DNA of 32,760 nt from Desulfobulbus sp. (GCA_009778955.1 WRFD01000005.1:1-32760); one strand, 5' to 3'; counted from the stretch's first letter, positions 1-10,829 are shown. The notes: generated by a model from the letters alone, not told the origin. Numbers and translations are program-made.

Positions 1-435
1 AGCCCAATCCATGGAGAGGGCGGCATTGATCAGCGATCCGTCGGCCGCCGCCAGTCGGCCCAGCTCGGTCAGCCTGTTGCTGCAAGTCTTCAAAGACCAG
101 CAGGAATTGCTCAAGCCCTTGCTCGTTCATGGCATCGGAATACGCAAATTCTTGGCGATGCCATTCTTGGGGGCAATATGCTTTCTGGCCAAGCAATCCT
201 CTTTGAGCGGCTGGAGCAGGCGCCTGTCGGAGGCATGCTCCTGGAGGTGAAAGAAGATGAGAGCATGGAGCAGGTCTTCAAAATCCATGTGCAGCGGTCT
301 GGCGCCTCGGGCGGTGTTTTTTGGAATATTTGCCAGGGGCAAACATAGCGGAGCGCAGAGATGCTTGTAACTGTGCGCGGTCAGTTTTCTGAGTTTAAAG
401 GGATGGGGCGCCATTTTCATAATCCCCTGAAACAA
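1..435 (-). pseudogene. IS4-family transposase, N-terminal part, frameshifted and cut by window edge
   Basis: Minus-strand ORF 127..435 (KLRKLTAHSYKHLCAPLCLPLANIP...) ends early. Similarity seems to continue in other frames as EFAYSDAMNEQGLEQFLLVFEDLQQ and then LTELGRLAAADGSLINAALSMDWA, which resembles the DGSLI(D/N)A first-Asp region of IS4-type DDE transposases. At least two frame changes are needed. Confidence 0.65.
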
Positions 436-591
436 AAGGATTCTTGTGAAAATGACCGCGCGGTCTCCTTAATGATTTGTCAATAAAACGCAGCCTGTTA
501 TGCGATTTTTTTTCGCACCGGAAACCCATGCAAATCTCTAACCGGACATTACTGGTTTTCCACTTTTCATTTCGCCTCAAAGAGCTTTGTT

Positions 592-2619
592 ATGCGCAGA
601 TTCCTTTTTTCCTTTGCCTTCCTGTTCGCCTTTACCCTCACCGCCGCCGAGGCAACGAACGCCCCGAAACAGGCTCCTCAACCGGCGACTGTCCTTCACA
701 ATAAAGCGGTGTCGGCTGCAACCACCGAAGAAGCCGCCTCGGCCAAAAAAGGCGAACGGGCAACGCAGCAGACCAAAAACCAGAGCGCAAAACAGGTCGG
801 CCTGGGCAACGATGTGCCCCTTCTGCTTGCCGATGCGGTCAGGGATACCTGGACGGCCAGGCAACAGGCCTCACTCTATTACGACATATTTCCTTTCCTC
901 AAGAGGCTCCGGCAGGTGGACGCCACGCCGCCACTGCTGGCCGGTATCCGTCAGGAGCATTCCGACGCGCTTGCCAAGAAAGTCGAGTCGAAGATCGTTT
1001 TCAGGTCGATGCTCACCAGAAAACTGATGCGGCAGGAGGAAGAGCGAAAGTCTGGCGAGACCCTTGACATGCTCACCTCCCTGGTCGAGTTACAGAAGAA
1101 CATCAGGCAACAGATGGACACCATCTCGAAAAAACAGATGGCCAGCGCCTCCACGTCGGAAAAACAGATCCTCCAGGAAGAACTGACCAAACTCGACAAA
1201 CAACTGGCCGACACGGCCGCCGACTTTGAACGAATCGCCACGGGGGTTCCCCCCAACACCTTTACCGAGAAGGAAACAGCCCGTTTTGACTGGAAAAATG
1301 AGCTGACCGTCCTGCTCGAACCGAGCATCAAGGAACTGAAACAACTCACCGCCCGGGCCCGGAAAAAAACCGAGATCAAGGACACCATCAACGACTACAG
1401 CCAGCAACTGGACACGGCCCACAGCGCAGTCGTGCATCTCAACAAACTGATCAAAGATGCCAAGTCCGCCACCATCAAGACCTACCTCGGAGATCTGCTG
1501 TCTGCCTGGCAGAACGTGGAAAAGCGGCTCGACAACAAACTGGACCTGGCCAGGCGGGAACTGGTAAAACTGGAGGACAAAGATGTTTCGCTACTCAAAA
1601 GTTCCAGCAATGCGATGCAGTCATTCTTCCGCGACCGCGGCGGGTATCTGCTGATCGCCCTGCTGGTCTTCGCGGGCGTTTTCCTGGCCTTTCGCCTGAT
1701 GGCGCGCCTGCTCTTACTCATCATCCCTGGCGCCCACAAGGAACAGCGGCCCTTCCATCTCCGCGTTCTCGATATCTTTTTCAAGATTTGCTCGGTGATC
1801 TTTGCCGTCGGCGGCCTGATCTTCGTGCTCTACACCGCCGAGGACTGGCTCTTGCTCAGCGTCGCGATCATTCTTCTGCTCGGCGTGATCTGGGCGGTAC
1901 GCCAAACTCTGCCCAAGATGTGGAAGCAGGTCCGGATGATGCTCAACATGGGCTCGATCCGCGAGGGCGAACGGGTCATGTACAATGGCGTGCCCTGGCG
2001 GGTGGAGACGCTCAACGTCTTCTGCAAGCTTCACAATCCGGCACTGGGCATGCACCTCCGTATCCCGATCGAAAACATGATCGGCGCGGTCTCCCGGCCC
2101 TATCACCCTGACGAACCGTGGTTTCCATGCAAGCGGGGCGATTGGGTCGCCATCGACGGCAAACCCTTTGCCAAGGTGGTCAGCCTCTCCCACGAACAGG
2201 TCGAAGTGATCGAAATGGGCGGCCGCAGGACGGTCTATCAAACGAGCATATTCCTCAGTAAATCGCCTGCCAACCTGTCCAGCAACTTCAACCTCCGGGT
2301 GGTCTTCGGCCTTTCCTACGCCTTGCAGGCCGAGATCACCACCACTGTGCTGGAGACTTTGAAAGCCTTTGTGCAGAAAAAAATGGAGGAGCACGGCTAT
2401 GCCGAGAACTGCCTCAGCCTGTCGGTCGATTTTCTCCAGGCCGGGCCCTCTTCGCTGGATGTGGCCATCATGGGGGATTTCAAGGGAGAGGCGGCACCAG
2501 TCTACCGGCGCATCGAGCGAGCCCTGGCCAAATGGGCGGTGGATTGCTGCAACGCCCATGGCTGGGAGATTCCCTTCCCGCAGATGACCGTGCATCTCGC
2601 CCAGGAAAACGACGCTTAG
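592..2619 (+). CDS. MscS-like mechanosensitive ion channel family protein with long N-terminal coiled-coil region
   Basis: 675 aa ORF with signal peptide, charged helical N-terminal half, TM segments around YLLIALLVFAGVFLAF and LLLSVAIILLLGVIWAV, then MscS beta-domain-like GSIREGERVMYNGVPWRVE...IPIENMIGAVSRP and a C-terminal alpha/beta region. Confidence 0.75.
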   Translation: MRRFLFSFAFLFAFTLTAAEATNAPKQAPQPATVLHNKAVSAATTEEAASAKKGERATQQTKNQSAKQVGLGNDVPLLLADAVRDTWTARQQASLYYDIFPFLKRLRQVDATPPLLAGIRQEHSDALAKKVESKIVFRSMLTRKLMRQEEERKSGETLDMLTSLVELQKNIRQQMDTISKKQMASASTSEKQILQEELTKLDKQLADTAADFERIATGVPPNTFTEKETARFDWKNELTVLLEPSIKELKQLTARARKKTEIKDTINDYSQQLDTAHSAVVHLNKLIKDAKSATIKTYLGDLLSAWQNVEKRLDNKLDLARRELVKLEDKDVSLLKSSSNAMQSFFRDRGGYLLIALLVFAGVFLAFRLMARLLLLIIPGAHKEQRPFHLRVLDIFFKICSVIFAVGGLIFVLYTAEDWLLLSVAIILLLGVIWAVRQTLPKMWKQVRMMLNMGSIREGERVMYNGVPWRVETLNVFCKLHNPALGMHLRIPIENMIGAVSRPYHPDEPWFPCKRGDWVAIDGKPFAKVVSLSHEQVEVIEMGGRRTVYQTSIFLSKSPANLSSNFNLRVVFGLSYALQAEITTTVLETLKAFVQKKMEEHGYAENCLSLSVDFLQAGPSSLDVAIMGDFKGEAAPVYRRIERALAKWAVDCCNAHGWEIPFPQMTVHLAQENDA

Positions 2620-2633
2620 GCGCGGGGATTAAT

Positions 2634-3215
2634 TCGTCCGAAAGAAAGGTTTAAAACCCCCGCCTTTCAGGCGGGTAGCATTCTGCTAGCAGCTGACTTA
2701 TACTGGCGGTTATGGAATATCGCCAAGGCAGCCACACGAACTATATGATTGAATATCATTTTGTTTGGGAAACGAAATACCGTTATCAGTTGTTGACCAG
2801 GGAGCTTGCTCTTCGTGTTCGTGAACTTGTCAAACCTGTGAGCGGTACGAGATTAAGATTTTGCGAGGGGTAGTGAGTAAGGACCATTTCCATATATTGA
2901 CGTCAACGCCTCCGAATGTTTCTCCATCAACGATCATGAGATGGGTGAAGCGTCGGAGCTCCGGGAAGGTATTTGAAGAATTTCCCCATGTGAAGAAACG
3001 TTGCTAGGGTCGGCATTTTTGGGCACACGGCTATTTTTGCGTGACGGCAAGTGAAATGACGCAAGAGATGATAGCCGACTACCTTTCGCATCATTTTGAG
3101 CCGAGTCCTTGCGATGGTTTCGATGTTGAATAAACCGGCTGCGCAGCCTGCCGGCACTGCTGGACTTTCAGTCCGCGATCCCGACCCGCCGACTTCTAGT
3201 CGGTGGTTGTTTAGA
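2634..3215 (+). mobile_element. IS200/IS605-type insertion sequence, degenerate; boundaries approximate
   Basis: Decayed TnpA flanked by subterminal hairpins: left CCCGCCTTTCAGGCGGG, right CCGACTTCTAGTCGG. This layout is typical of IS200/IS605 ends. Confidence 0.7.
2712..3133 (+). pseudogene. IS200-like Y1 transposase (TnpA), frameshift plus nonsense codon
   Basis: Frame 1 gives MEYRQGSHTNYMIEYHFVWETKYRYQLLTRELALRVRELVK and stops at 2871. Shifted frame gives CERYEIKILRGVVSKDHFHILTSTPPNVSPSTIMRWVKRRSSGKVFEEFPHVKKRC*GRHFWAHGYFCVTASEMTQEMIADYLSHHFE. HFH corresponds to the HUH motif. In-frame TAG at 3005-3007 sits where the family usually has Trp (YWGRHFW). The 422-nt span is not a multiple of 3. 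Confidence 0.85.
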
Positions 3216-3334
3216 TCATTTCCCTATAAATGACGAGGAGCCGCATGCACAAGGTTAACACGCTGTAATTTCATAAAAAATTGAACCAATGTTTTGCATT
3301 GTCAATAGAAAATGGTATAGAAAAGAAAAAAACC

Positions 3335-4774
3335 ATGCTGGCCGAGCATATCCTGAAACGATTGGCAGATATCGTCGGGCCGGAACACCTTGCCACCGGC
3401 ACGGTCCACCGCATCACCCATTCGTTTGACGCCACCCAGCGTCAGTGTTTGCCGGATGCGGTGGTCCATCCTGGCAGCACCGAGGAAATCAGCCAGATTG
3501 TGCGGCTGGCCAACGAGGAACGGATCCCGGTCCTGCCCCGGGGCGCGGGCAGTGGTTTTACCGGTGGCAGCCTCCCGGTTTGCGGCGGCATCGTACTGGT
3601 GCTCACCCGAATGAATCGCATCTTGGAGATCGACACCGACAACTTGATCGCAATCGTCGAGCCAGGAGTGGTCACCGGACGGCTGCAAAAGGAAGTGGAA
3701 CGGTTGGGGCTCTTCTACCCGCCCGATCCCGCCTCCAAGGATTTCTCCACCCTAGGCGGCAATATCGCCGAATGCGCCGGTGGTCCGCGCTGCGTCAAAT
3801 ACGGGGTCACCAGGGATTATGTCCTCGGCCTGACCGTGGTCACTCCTACCGGCAACGTCATCCGTACCGGCGGACGTACCATGAAAAATGTAGTGGGCTA
3901 CGACCTGACCCGCCTACTTGTCGGTTCAGAGGGCACCTTGGGAATCGTCACTCGGGTCATCCTCAGGCTTTTACCCAAGCCCGAGGCCCGCAAGACCATG
4001 CTGGTGGCCTTTGCCTCCATCGACGGCGCGGCCCAGGCGGTTTCGGCCATCATCCGCAGCAAGATCATCCCCACCACCCTCGAATTCATGGACAGAGCGG
4101 CCATCGACTGCGTGCGCCGCGCCACCAGCCTTGATCTGCCCTTGGAATGCCAGGCTGTGCTGATCATCGAGGTGGACGGCGACCGCGCCCAGATGACCGA
4201 TCAGGCCCGAAAAGTCCTAGACATCAGCCGCCCGTTCGGGGTACTGGAGACCCGGACCGCCGAAACCGCCGAGGAATCGGAGGCCATCTGGAAGGTGCGG
4301 CGCAGCGTCAGCCCGAGCCTGCGCGCCCTCAACCCCCACAAGTTCAACGAGGACATCGTCGTGCCCCGTTCGCAGGTGCCGGCAATGATCCGGGCTCTGG
4401 AAACCATTTCGACCCGATACAGGGTGCCGATCGTCAACTTCGGCCATGCCGGCGACGGCAATATCCATGTCAACGTCATGGTCGATCTCCGTCAACCAGG
4501 CATGGAAGTCACGGTGCGCCAGGTGCTGGACGAAGTCTTCCGCACAGCTGTCGGGCTCGGCGGTTCAGTGAGCGGCGAACACGGGATCGGCACGGCCAAG
4601 GCGCCCTATATCACCATGGAACTGGATGCGCCGACTCTGGCTGCGATGTGGGCGGTCAAGCAGGCCCTGGATCCCAACAACATCATGAATCCCGGCAAGA
4701 TATTTCCCGAGAACCTTGCGAACGATCCTCCGCCCGCATCCCTTCAGCCCTTAACCGTACCCGACCATGACTGA
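3335..4774 (+). CDS. glcD: FAD-binding oxidase, GlcD / D-lactate dehydrogenase family
   Basis: FAD_binding_4 signature PVLPRGAGSGFTGGSLPVCGGIVLVLTRMNRI, NIAECAGGPRCVKYGVTRDYVLGL, and C-terminal GSVSGEHGIGTAKAPYI / MNPGKIFP. ATG at 3335 chosen over the extended ORF start at 3281. Confidence 0.9.
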   Translation: MLAEHILKRLADIVGPEHLATGTVHRITHSFDATQRQCLPDAVVHPGSTEEISQIVRLANEERIPVLPRGAGSGFTGGSLPVCGGIVLVLTRMNRILEIDTDNLIAIVEPGVVTGRLQKEVERLGLFYPPDPASKDFSTLGGNIAECAGGPRCVKYGVTRDYVLGLTVVTPTGNVIRTGGRTMKNVVGYDLTRLLVGSEGTLGIVTRVILRLLPKPEARKTMLVAFASIDGAAQAVSAIIRSKIIPTTLEFMDRAAIDCVRRATSLDLPLECQAVLIIEVDGDRAQMTDQARKVLDISRPFGVLETRTAETAEESEAIWKVRRSVSPSLRALNPHKFNEDIVVPRSQVPAMIRALETISTRYRVPIVNFGHAGDGNIHVNVMVDLRQPGMEVTVRQVLDEVFRTAVGLGGSVSGEHGIGTAKAPYITMELDAPTLAAMWAVKQALDPNNIMNPGKIFPENLANDPPPASLQPLTVPDHD

Positions 4775-6023
4775 AGGAAAAACACTGGCAGAATTTCAAG
4801 ACGAGATCGACCAATGCGCACGCTGTGGCTCTTGCCAGGCCCATTGCCCGGTCTATCTGGAAACCGGACGGGAAGGTTCGGTGGCCAGAGGCAAAATCGT
4901 CCTGGCGGCCGCAGTGCTGTCCGGCGAGGTGGAGTTGGACCAGCGGTTGCGTGAGGAAATCGATCTGTGCCTGCTCTGCGGCTCCTGTGCGGCCCAATGC
5001 CCCAACAAGGTGCCCACCAACACCATTGTCGCCGCCCTGCGTCAAAGGATCGCCGCAACCCATGGCCTGTCCGCGCTAGGCAAAGGGGTGGCGGCGCTCA
5101 CTGGCTCAAAGCCGCTTTTGGGCACGCTGGTCAAGAGCGCGGACCTGCTTGCCCCCCTGCTGTTCAAAAAAATTCCCGCCACCAGCGGCCTACGCCTGAG
5201 GTTTGGTCCTGCGGCCCTGAAAAACCGCAGCCTGCCGCCCCTGCCCGAGCACAACCTCTTTGCCCAGGTGCCGGAATTTTTGCAGGGCGATCCGGCCCAA
5301 CCTGTGGTCGGCGTCTTCGCCGGTTGCGCCTTGACCTATCTGTATCCCCATGTCGGTGAAATCCTGGCCCGCCTGCCGCACCGCCTCGGCTGTTCAGTGT
5401 ATGTGCCCCGGTCCCAGGGGTGCTGCGGCATGCCCGCGCGCTCCTCGGGCAACGGTCCATTGGTCGCCAGCCTGGCCGAGGCGAACATCAACGCCTTTGC
5501 CGGGCGTGAACTGGACTGCATCCTCACCGCCTGCGCCTCCTGCCGCGGCATGATGGCCGATTATTCCGCGGCAACAGGGCACACGCCAGCGGCCCACCTG
5601 GTCGATCTCCATGTCTTCCTCCGTCGGCAGGGGCTGGGCGAACAGTTGGCGGCCCTGCCAAAATGGCCGCATCGCTTCCGGGTCACCTATCACGATCCCT
5701 GCCACCTGCGCACCGCTGGCATCACCCGCGAACCGCGCGCCTTGCTCGCCGCCCTGCCGCAGGCGGATTTGGTCGAGATGGAGGATGCCAGCCTCTGCTG
5801 CGGCCTGGGCGGGACCTTCGCCGCCGTCCATCCCGACCTGAGCCGGGCGATCGGCGACCGTAAGCTGGCCGGTCTTCAAGCCAGCGGCGCAACCATAATT
5901 GCCAGCGGCTGCCCCGGCTGCATCCTGCAGTTGCAGGATATCATCGACCGAGCCGGGCTTGCGGTCAAGGCCGTGCATACCCTGGAATTGATCCATCAGG
6001 CCCTGACCGAAGCGCCGTCATGA
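4767..6023 (+). CDS. glcF: (Fe-S)-binding protein, GlcF / CCG-domain family
   Basis: Two 4Fe-4S motifs (CARCGSCQAHCP, CLLCGSCAAQCP) and CCG-type motifs (GCCGMPA, CCGLGGTF). Overlaps the upstream glcD-like gene by 8 nt. Confidence 0.9.
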   Translation: MTEGKTLAEFQDEIDQCARCGSCQAHCPVYLETGREGSVARGKIVLAAAVLSGEVELDQRLREEIDLCLLCGSCAAQCPNKVPTNTIVAALRQRIAATHGLSALGKGVAALTGSKPLLGTLVKSADLLAPLLFKKIPATSGLRLRFGPAALKNRSLPPLPEHNLFAQVPEFLQGDPAQPVVGVFAGCALTYLYPHVGEILARLPHRLGCSVYVPRSQGCCGMPARSSGNGPLVASLAEANINAFAGRELDCILTACASCRGMMADYSAATGHTPAAHLVDLHVFLRRQGLGEQLAALPKWPHRFRVTYHDPCHLRTAGITREPRALLAALPQADLVEMEDASLCCGLGGTFAAVHPDLSRAIGDRKLAGLQASGATIIASGCPGCILQLQDIIDRAGLAVKAVHTLELIHQALTEAPS

Positions 6024-6457
6024 GCGGCGCCCGCACCGTTTTCCTGCGTGTACAACGCAACCCAACGGCTGCATCTTTTCTCGACGAAAAACCATCACCT
6101 GCCTCCTCGCTCAATCATTGCGGCAATGTATTTGCCGGACAGGCCACGATAGATCAAATAGCATCGCAAGAGCGCTGATCGTCATCGCACATGTTGGTTT
6201 TCGCAAGCTTAACCGCACCACTACCGCCGTAGCGGTCAGTAACCTAACCCCATGGACGAACAGACGGCCATCAACTTCCTGGCTGCTTTGTCTTCCTTCC
6301 TCCAAGAGCTTCCGTTCAATCCCGGCAATCTGCGTATTCCGGGAGCAAAATGGCCGCCATTCCGGCGCGAAAATGGCCAGTACAAGTTGAGCGTATAGTC
6401 GCGGGGTAACCTTCACGGTGCATCTTACCTCCTTCAATTTCACTGAAGGAGGCCAAG

Positions 6458-6685
6458 ATGCCACGAGGACGAGTTGCCATGCGAAAAATAAGAGAGACCT
6501 TGCGGCTGGTCTGGCTGTGCGGCCAGAGCCGGCGCGAAACAGCCGGGACCTGGGGTGTCGGTAAGACCCCCGTGGATACCAAGGTCAACCGGGCAGCCGC
6601 TGCCGGGTTATCCTGGCCCCTGCCTTCTGACCTTGATGACGAAGCCCTTGAACTGCGTCTCTCCCCCCCTGCCGTTGCAAGATAA
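6458..6685 (+). pseudogene. IS21-family IstA transposase, N-terminal fragment only
   Basis: MPRGRVAMRKIRETLRLVWLCGQSRRETAGTWGVGKTPVDTKVNRAAAAGLSWPLPSDLDDEALELRLSPP matches the usual IstA N-terminus (helix-turn-helix, then AAGLSWPLP..LDDEALE..LFPP). No catalytic domain or istB follows. Confidence 0.8.
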
Positions 6686-6869
6686 TGGCCCATTCCCGGC
6701 CGCCAGTTTCACTCCGTGGCGACCATATGACATAATCAATTTGCCCAACTTAGGGCACACAACACAACCAAATAACTTCGTGGGAACTTGACAAGCGGCC
6801 ACATAAGAATGCCTTTCAACTGCTCGGCATTAATCCCTCTTGTACCCAGTAGGCACAGGCTGTCGTTGT

Positions 6870-6899
6870 AAAAAAATCAATATGACGCTGAGTTGCGTC
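6870..6899 (-). terminator. Weak Rho-independent terminator candidate downstream of the exporter operon
   Basis: Minus strand reads GACGC-AACTCA-GCGTC, then ATATTGATTTTTTT. Only a 5-bp stem and the T-tract is displaced. Confidence 0.3.
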
Positions 6900-6939
6900 A
6901 AAAGCTAGGCCAAAGTTCGGATTAATACGGGAAATGATA

Positions 6940-8067
6940 TTAGGCCATCTGGCTGATGGTCTTGCGGAAACGCGACAGAGAAAGGGCAAACAGCACGCCG
7001 CCTATCACTGCCAGCGCCAGGAACTGGGGCCAGACCACATCGAAACCGGCGCCACGGAACAGGACGCCCCTGCCCAGTTCAATGAAATGGGTGGTCGGCG
7101 CGGCCAACATAAGATGTTGCACGAAGTCCGGCATGCTCTCGCGCGGCGTATTACCGCCCGACAGCATCTGCAAGGGCAGCAGCACCAGCACCAGCAACAT
7201 GCCAAATCGCGGCATGGAGCGGGCCAGAGTCGCCATGAAGATGCCCATCGAAGTGGTGGCGAACAAGTTGAGCGCCGCCCCGGCCAAAAACAGCGGGATC
7301 GAGCCTTCGATGGGCACCTGCAGTGCCCCGCGCACCACCAGAGACAGTGACAGGCTCACCGCCAGGAGCACCACCAGGCCCATTGACCAGATCTTGGCCA
7401 ACATGATTTCCGCTGGGGTGACCGGCATGGCCAGCAGGTGCTCGATGGTGCCGTGTTCACGCTCCCGGATCAGCGCCGCCCCGGTCAGGATGATGGAGAG
7501 CATGGTGACGCTGTCGATGATCTGCATCAGCGCGCCGAACCAGCGCGGCGTCAGGCTCGGGTTGAAACGGGCGCGCAGCACCAGATCCACCGGGGGTTGA
7601 GCAATGGTGCGGTAGCGCTTGACAAACTCATCCACCTCGCCGCTGACGATCTGCTGGATGTAGCCGCTGCCGGTAAACGCCTGGGTCATGCGGGTTGCAT
7701 CGACGTTGAGCTGGATCTCGGCCGACCGGCCACCCAACACGTCGCGCTGAAAGTTCGGCGGAATATTGAGCGAGAAGGTATAGACGCCTTTGTCCATGCC
7801 CGTATCCGCCTGCTCGCGCGTGACCATAACCGGCGGCATGAAGTGCGGCGGGAACAGGGCTGAGGCCACCCGCCCAGACAGCGGCGAGACATCCTCGTCG
7901 ATGATGGCGATGGGCGCCATGTGCAGGGTTTCGGGCTGTGCCGTCGCTGCGACGTAGACGGCCAGGGTGAAGGTATAGACGATCAGCGCCAGCAGGATCG
8001 GATCGCGCCACAAGCTCCACAACTCCTTCAGGCCCAGCCGGTAGATGTTGAGCAAATGGCGTTTCAT
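6940..8067 (-). CDS. ABC-2 type transporter permease, YhhJ-like
   Basis: 375 aa. N-terminal TM, central [13 protein letters not shown], and C-terminal ABC2 membrane segments ([29 protein letters not shown]). Gene order matches E. coli yhiI-rbbA-yhhJ. Confidence 0.87.
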   Translation of the reverse strand: MKRHLLNIYRLGLKELWSLWRDPILLALIVYTFTLAVYVAATAQPETLHMAPIAIIDEDVSPLSGRVASALFPPHFMPPVMVTREQADTGMDKGVYTFSLNIPPNFQRDVLGGRSAEIQLNVDATRMTQAFTGSGYIQQIVSGEVDEFVKRYRTIAQPPVDLVLRARFNPSLTPRWFGALMQIIDSVTMLSIILTGAALIREREHGTIEHLLAMPVTPAEIMLAKIWSMGLVVLLAVSLSLSLVVRGALQVPIEGSIPLFLAGAALNLFATTSMGIFMATLARSMPRFGMLLVLVLLPLQMLSGGNTPRESMPDFVQHLMLAAPTTHFIELGRGVLFRGAGFDVVWPQFLALAVIGGVLFALSLSRFRKTISQMA

Positions 8068-10829
8068 GCTTCCTGCTTCTTCAAAAGCGCGATGGCGATG
8101 CCCAGCACCACCGGAGCCGCGATCAGCATCGGCCAGAACGAAGGCGCCAACTCGGCCAGTCCGAGCGACTTGTTGAAGACCCCGCGCGAGATGATCAACA
8201 TGTGGGTGGTCGGGTAGATTTCCCCGATGAAGCGACCACCGCCCTCCATCGACGACACCGGCGTCAGCAGCCCCGAGAATTGTACGGTGGGCAGCATGGT
8301 GCCGATCATGGTCAGGAATATGGCCGCGATCTGGCTGCGGGTGAAGGTCGAGAACAGCAACCCCAACCCGGTCGACCCCATGGTGTAGACCAGCATGCCC
8401 AGCGCAAGGGCCAGAAAGCTGCCCTTGATCGGCACATCGAAGACCAGCACAGCCAAAAGCGTCATCAAGACAAAGTTGAGCATCGCCAGGCCGACATACG
8501 GAATCTGCTTGCCCAGTAAAAACTCGGTGCGCGTGACCGGCGTGACGTAGAGGTTGACAATCGAACCCAGCTCTTTTTCACGCACAACCGCCAGCGCCGT
8601 CAGCATAGCCGGCAACATCATGAGCAACATGGGGATCACCCCCGGCACCATGGCCGGCAGGCTGCGCACGTCGGGGTTGTAGCGAAATCGCGTCTGTATA
8701 TCCACCAAGGGCTGCACGGCTGCCGCGCTGAACTGGCGGCGCGCCTGCTCCAGTAGCCAGGTCTGGTGCATGCCCTGGACATAGCCCTGTACGGTTTCAG
8801 CCCGGGTGGGCATGGCGCCGTCTATCCAGGCGCCGATCTCGACCGGGCTGCCGCGCGCCACATCGCGGGCAAAACCAGGAGGAATTTCTATGGCCAGAGC
8901 CAGCTTGCCGCTCCGCAGGCGTCGATCCATGTCCTCGTAGTCAATCAAGGGCGGCTGCTCGATGAAGTAGCGCGATCCGGAAATATTGAGCCCATAGTTC
9001 TGGCTCAGGGTAGTCTGGTCACGGTCGAGCACAGCATAGGTCAAATCCTCGACATCCATGCTGATGCCGTAACCCATGACGAACATCAAAACAGCCGACC
9101 CTGCCAGGGCCAGTGTCGCGCGCACCGGGTCACGTCTCAACTCCAGCATCTCGCGCCACAGGTAGCTGATCATCCGCCGCAGGCTGAAGAAACGTGAACC
9201 GGCCTGGGCATGATCCGGGGCAGAGGCGACAGGCGGGATGATGGCGGCGCTTGGCTGCCCGGCATCGGCTCGGTCAGACGCGCCGCTGCCCACATCCCGC
9301 AGGTAGACGATGAAGGCTTCTTCCAGCGTCCGGGCCTGGCGCAGGCGGACGATCTCGACCGGGGCCGCGCTGACCAGCACCTGACCGGCGTGCATGAGCG
9401 AGATGCGGTCGCAGCGCTCAGCCTCGTTCATGAAGTGGGTGGAAATGAAGATCGTGACCCGGTCGCGCCGCGACAACTCGACCAGCAGGCGCCAGAAGGC
9501 GTCGCGCGCTACCGGATCTACGCCTGAGGTCGGCTCGTCCAGAATCAGCAGTTCGGGCTTGTGCACCATGGCCACCGCCAGCGACAGGCGCTGGCGAATG
9601 CCGAGCGGCAGGCTGCCGGGCAGAGCGTTAAGCGAGGCCGCCAGACCGAAGCGCTCGACCATTTCGCGCACCCGCTCCGGCACCTCGGCCCGGGGCACGT
9701 GGAACAGCCGCGCATGCAACTCCAGGTTCTGGCGCACCGTCAGCTCGCTGTACAGCGAAAAGGCCTGCGACATATAGCCCACGCGGCGGCGGGTATCGAT
9801 GTCGGTCGGATCGACTTCACGGCCAAACAGCCAGGCCTGGCCTTCGCTGGCAGGCAAGAGGCCGGTCAACATCTTCATGGTGGTGGATTTGCCGCAACCG
9901 TTGGAGCCTAGAAAGCCGAAGATCTCGCCGTGCTGGATGCGAAAATCCACATGATCCACAGCCACGAAATCACCAAAGCGCATGGTCAGGCCGCGTGCCT
10001 CAATGGCGACTTCCTCGTCGCCGACAAGTTCCAGCGGCGCGATCCGCACCGCCTCATGGCTGCGGGTCTTTTCTTCGGGCAGCAGTTTGAGGAACGCCGC
10101 TTCCAGCGACTCGGCGCCGGTGCGCGCAAACAGTTCCCGCGGCGTGCCGGTGGTCAACACCTTGCCCTCGTCCATGGCCACCAGCCAATCGAAATGCTCG
10201 GCCTCGTCCATGTAGGCTGTGGCGACGATCACGCTCATACCCTGGCGCTGGGCGCGGATGCTGGCGATCAACTCCCAGAACTGCGCCCGAGCCAGCGGGT
10301 CCACGCCAGTGGTCGGCTCGTCGAGGATCAGCAGGTCGGGATCGTGAATCAGCGAGCAGCACAGGCCGAGCTTTTGCTTCATGCCGCCCGAGAGCTTGCC
10401 TGCGGGCCGTTGCAAAAAAGGCAGCAGACCGGTGGCAGCGGTGAGCTCGTCGATGCGACGGCGGCGCGCGGTAGCGCTGTGCCCGAACAGGCGGCCGAAG
10501 AATTGCAGATTCTCCTCCACCGAAAGGGTCGGATACAGGCTCTTGCCCAGTCCTTGCGGCATGTAGGCGATGGCGGGGCAAACGCGGTCGCGGTGAGCCT
10601 TGGAGGCCATGTCGCCGCCCATCACTTCCACCAGGCCCTGTTGTATGGCGCGCGCGCCGGCCACCAGCGACAACAGGCTGGACTTGCCCACGCCGTCGGG
10701 GCCGATCAACCCCACCATGCGGTCGGCGGGAATATCGAGCCTGATGTCGACCAGGGCCTGCGTCTTGCCGTAATTGAGGCCGACCCCGGTCAGGCTAGCC
10801 ACCGGCACTGCGCCATCCCCAGCCCTCAT
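8064..10829 (-). CDS. rbbA: Double ABC ATPase fused to ABC-2 permease, RbbA/YhiH-like
   Basis: 921 aa. Two NBDs: Walker [10 protein letters not shown] and GSNGCGKST; signatures LSGGMKQK and [12 protein letters not shown]; Walker [14 protein letters not shown] and [14 protein letters not shown]-terminal ABC-2 membrane domain with [30 protein letters not shown]. Confidence 0.9.
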   Translation of the reverse strand: MRAGDGAVPVASLTGVGLNYGKTQALVDIRLDIPADRMVGLIGPDGVGKSSLLSLVAGARAIQQGLVEVMGGDMASKAHRDRVCPAIAYMPQGLGKSLYPTLSVEENLQFFGRLFGHSATARRRRIDELTAATGLLPFLQRPAGKLSGGMKQKLGLCCSLIHDPDLLILDEPTTGVDPLARAQFWELIASIRAQRQGMSVIVATAYMDEAEHFDWLVAMDEGKVLTTGTPRELFARTGAESLEAAFLKLLPEEKTRSHEAVRIAPLELVGDEEVAIEARGLTMRFGDFVAVDHVDFRIQHGEIFGFLGSNGCGKSTTMKMLTGLLPASEGQAWLFGREVDPTDIDTRRRVGYMSQAFSLYSELTVRQNLELHARLFHVPRAEVPERVREMVERFGLAASLNALPGSLPLGIRQRLSLAVAMVHKPELLILDEPTSGVDPVARDAFWRLLVELSRRDRVTIFISTHFMNEAERCDRISLMHAGQVLVSAAPVEIVRLRQARTLEEAFIVYLRDVGSGASDRADAGQPSAAIIPPVASAPDHAQAGSRFFSLRRMISYLWREMLELRRDPVRATLALAGSAVLMFVMGYGISMDVEDLTYAVLDRDQTTLSQNYGLNISGSRYFIEQPPLIDYEDMDRRLRSGKLALAIEIPPGFARDVARGSPVEIGAWIDGAMPTRAETVQGYVQGMHQTWLLEQARRQFSAAAVQPLVDIQTRFRYNPDVRSLPAMVPGVIPMLLMMLPAMLTALAVVREKELGSIVNLYVTPVTRTEFLLGKQIPYVGLAMLNFVLMTLLAVLVFDVPIKGSFLALALGMLVYTMGSTGLGLLFSTFTRSQIAAIFLTMIGTMLPTVQFSGLLTPVSSMEGGGRFIGEIYPTTHMLIISRGVFNKSLGLAELAPSFWPMLIAAPVVLGIAIALLKKQEA

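Noticed and set aside
1714-2595. 293-aa minus-strand ORF antisense to the MscS-like gene
   Set aside because: Shadow ORF rich in His/Asp/Gly with no domain; the plus-strand protein has clear TM and beta-domain features.
3294-3321. Promoter-like TTGCAT-N16-TATAGA before glcD
   Set aside because: It lies so close to the preferred ATG (3335) that almost no leader would remain; cannot be separated from an alternative start choice.
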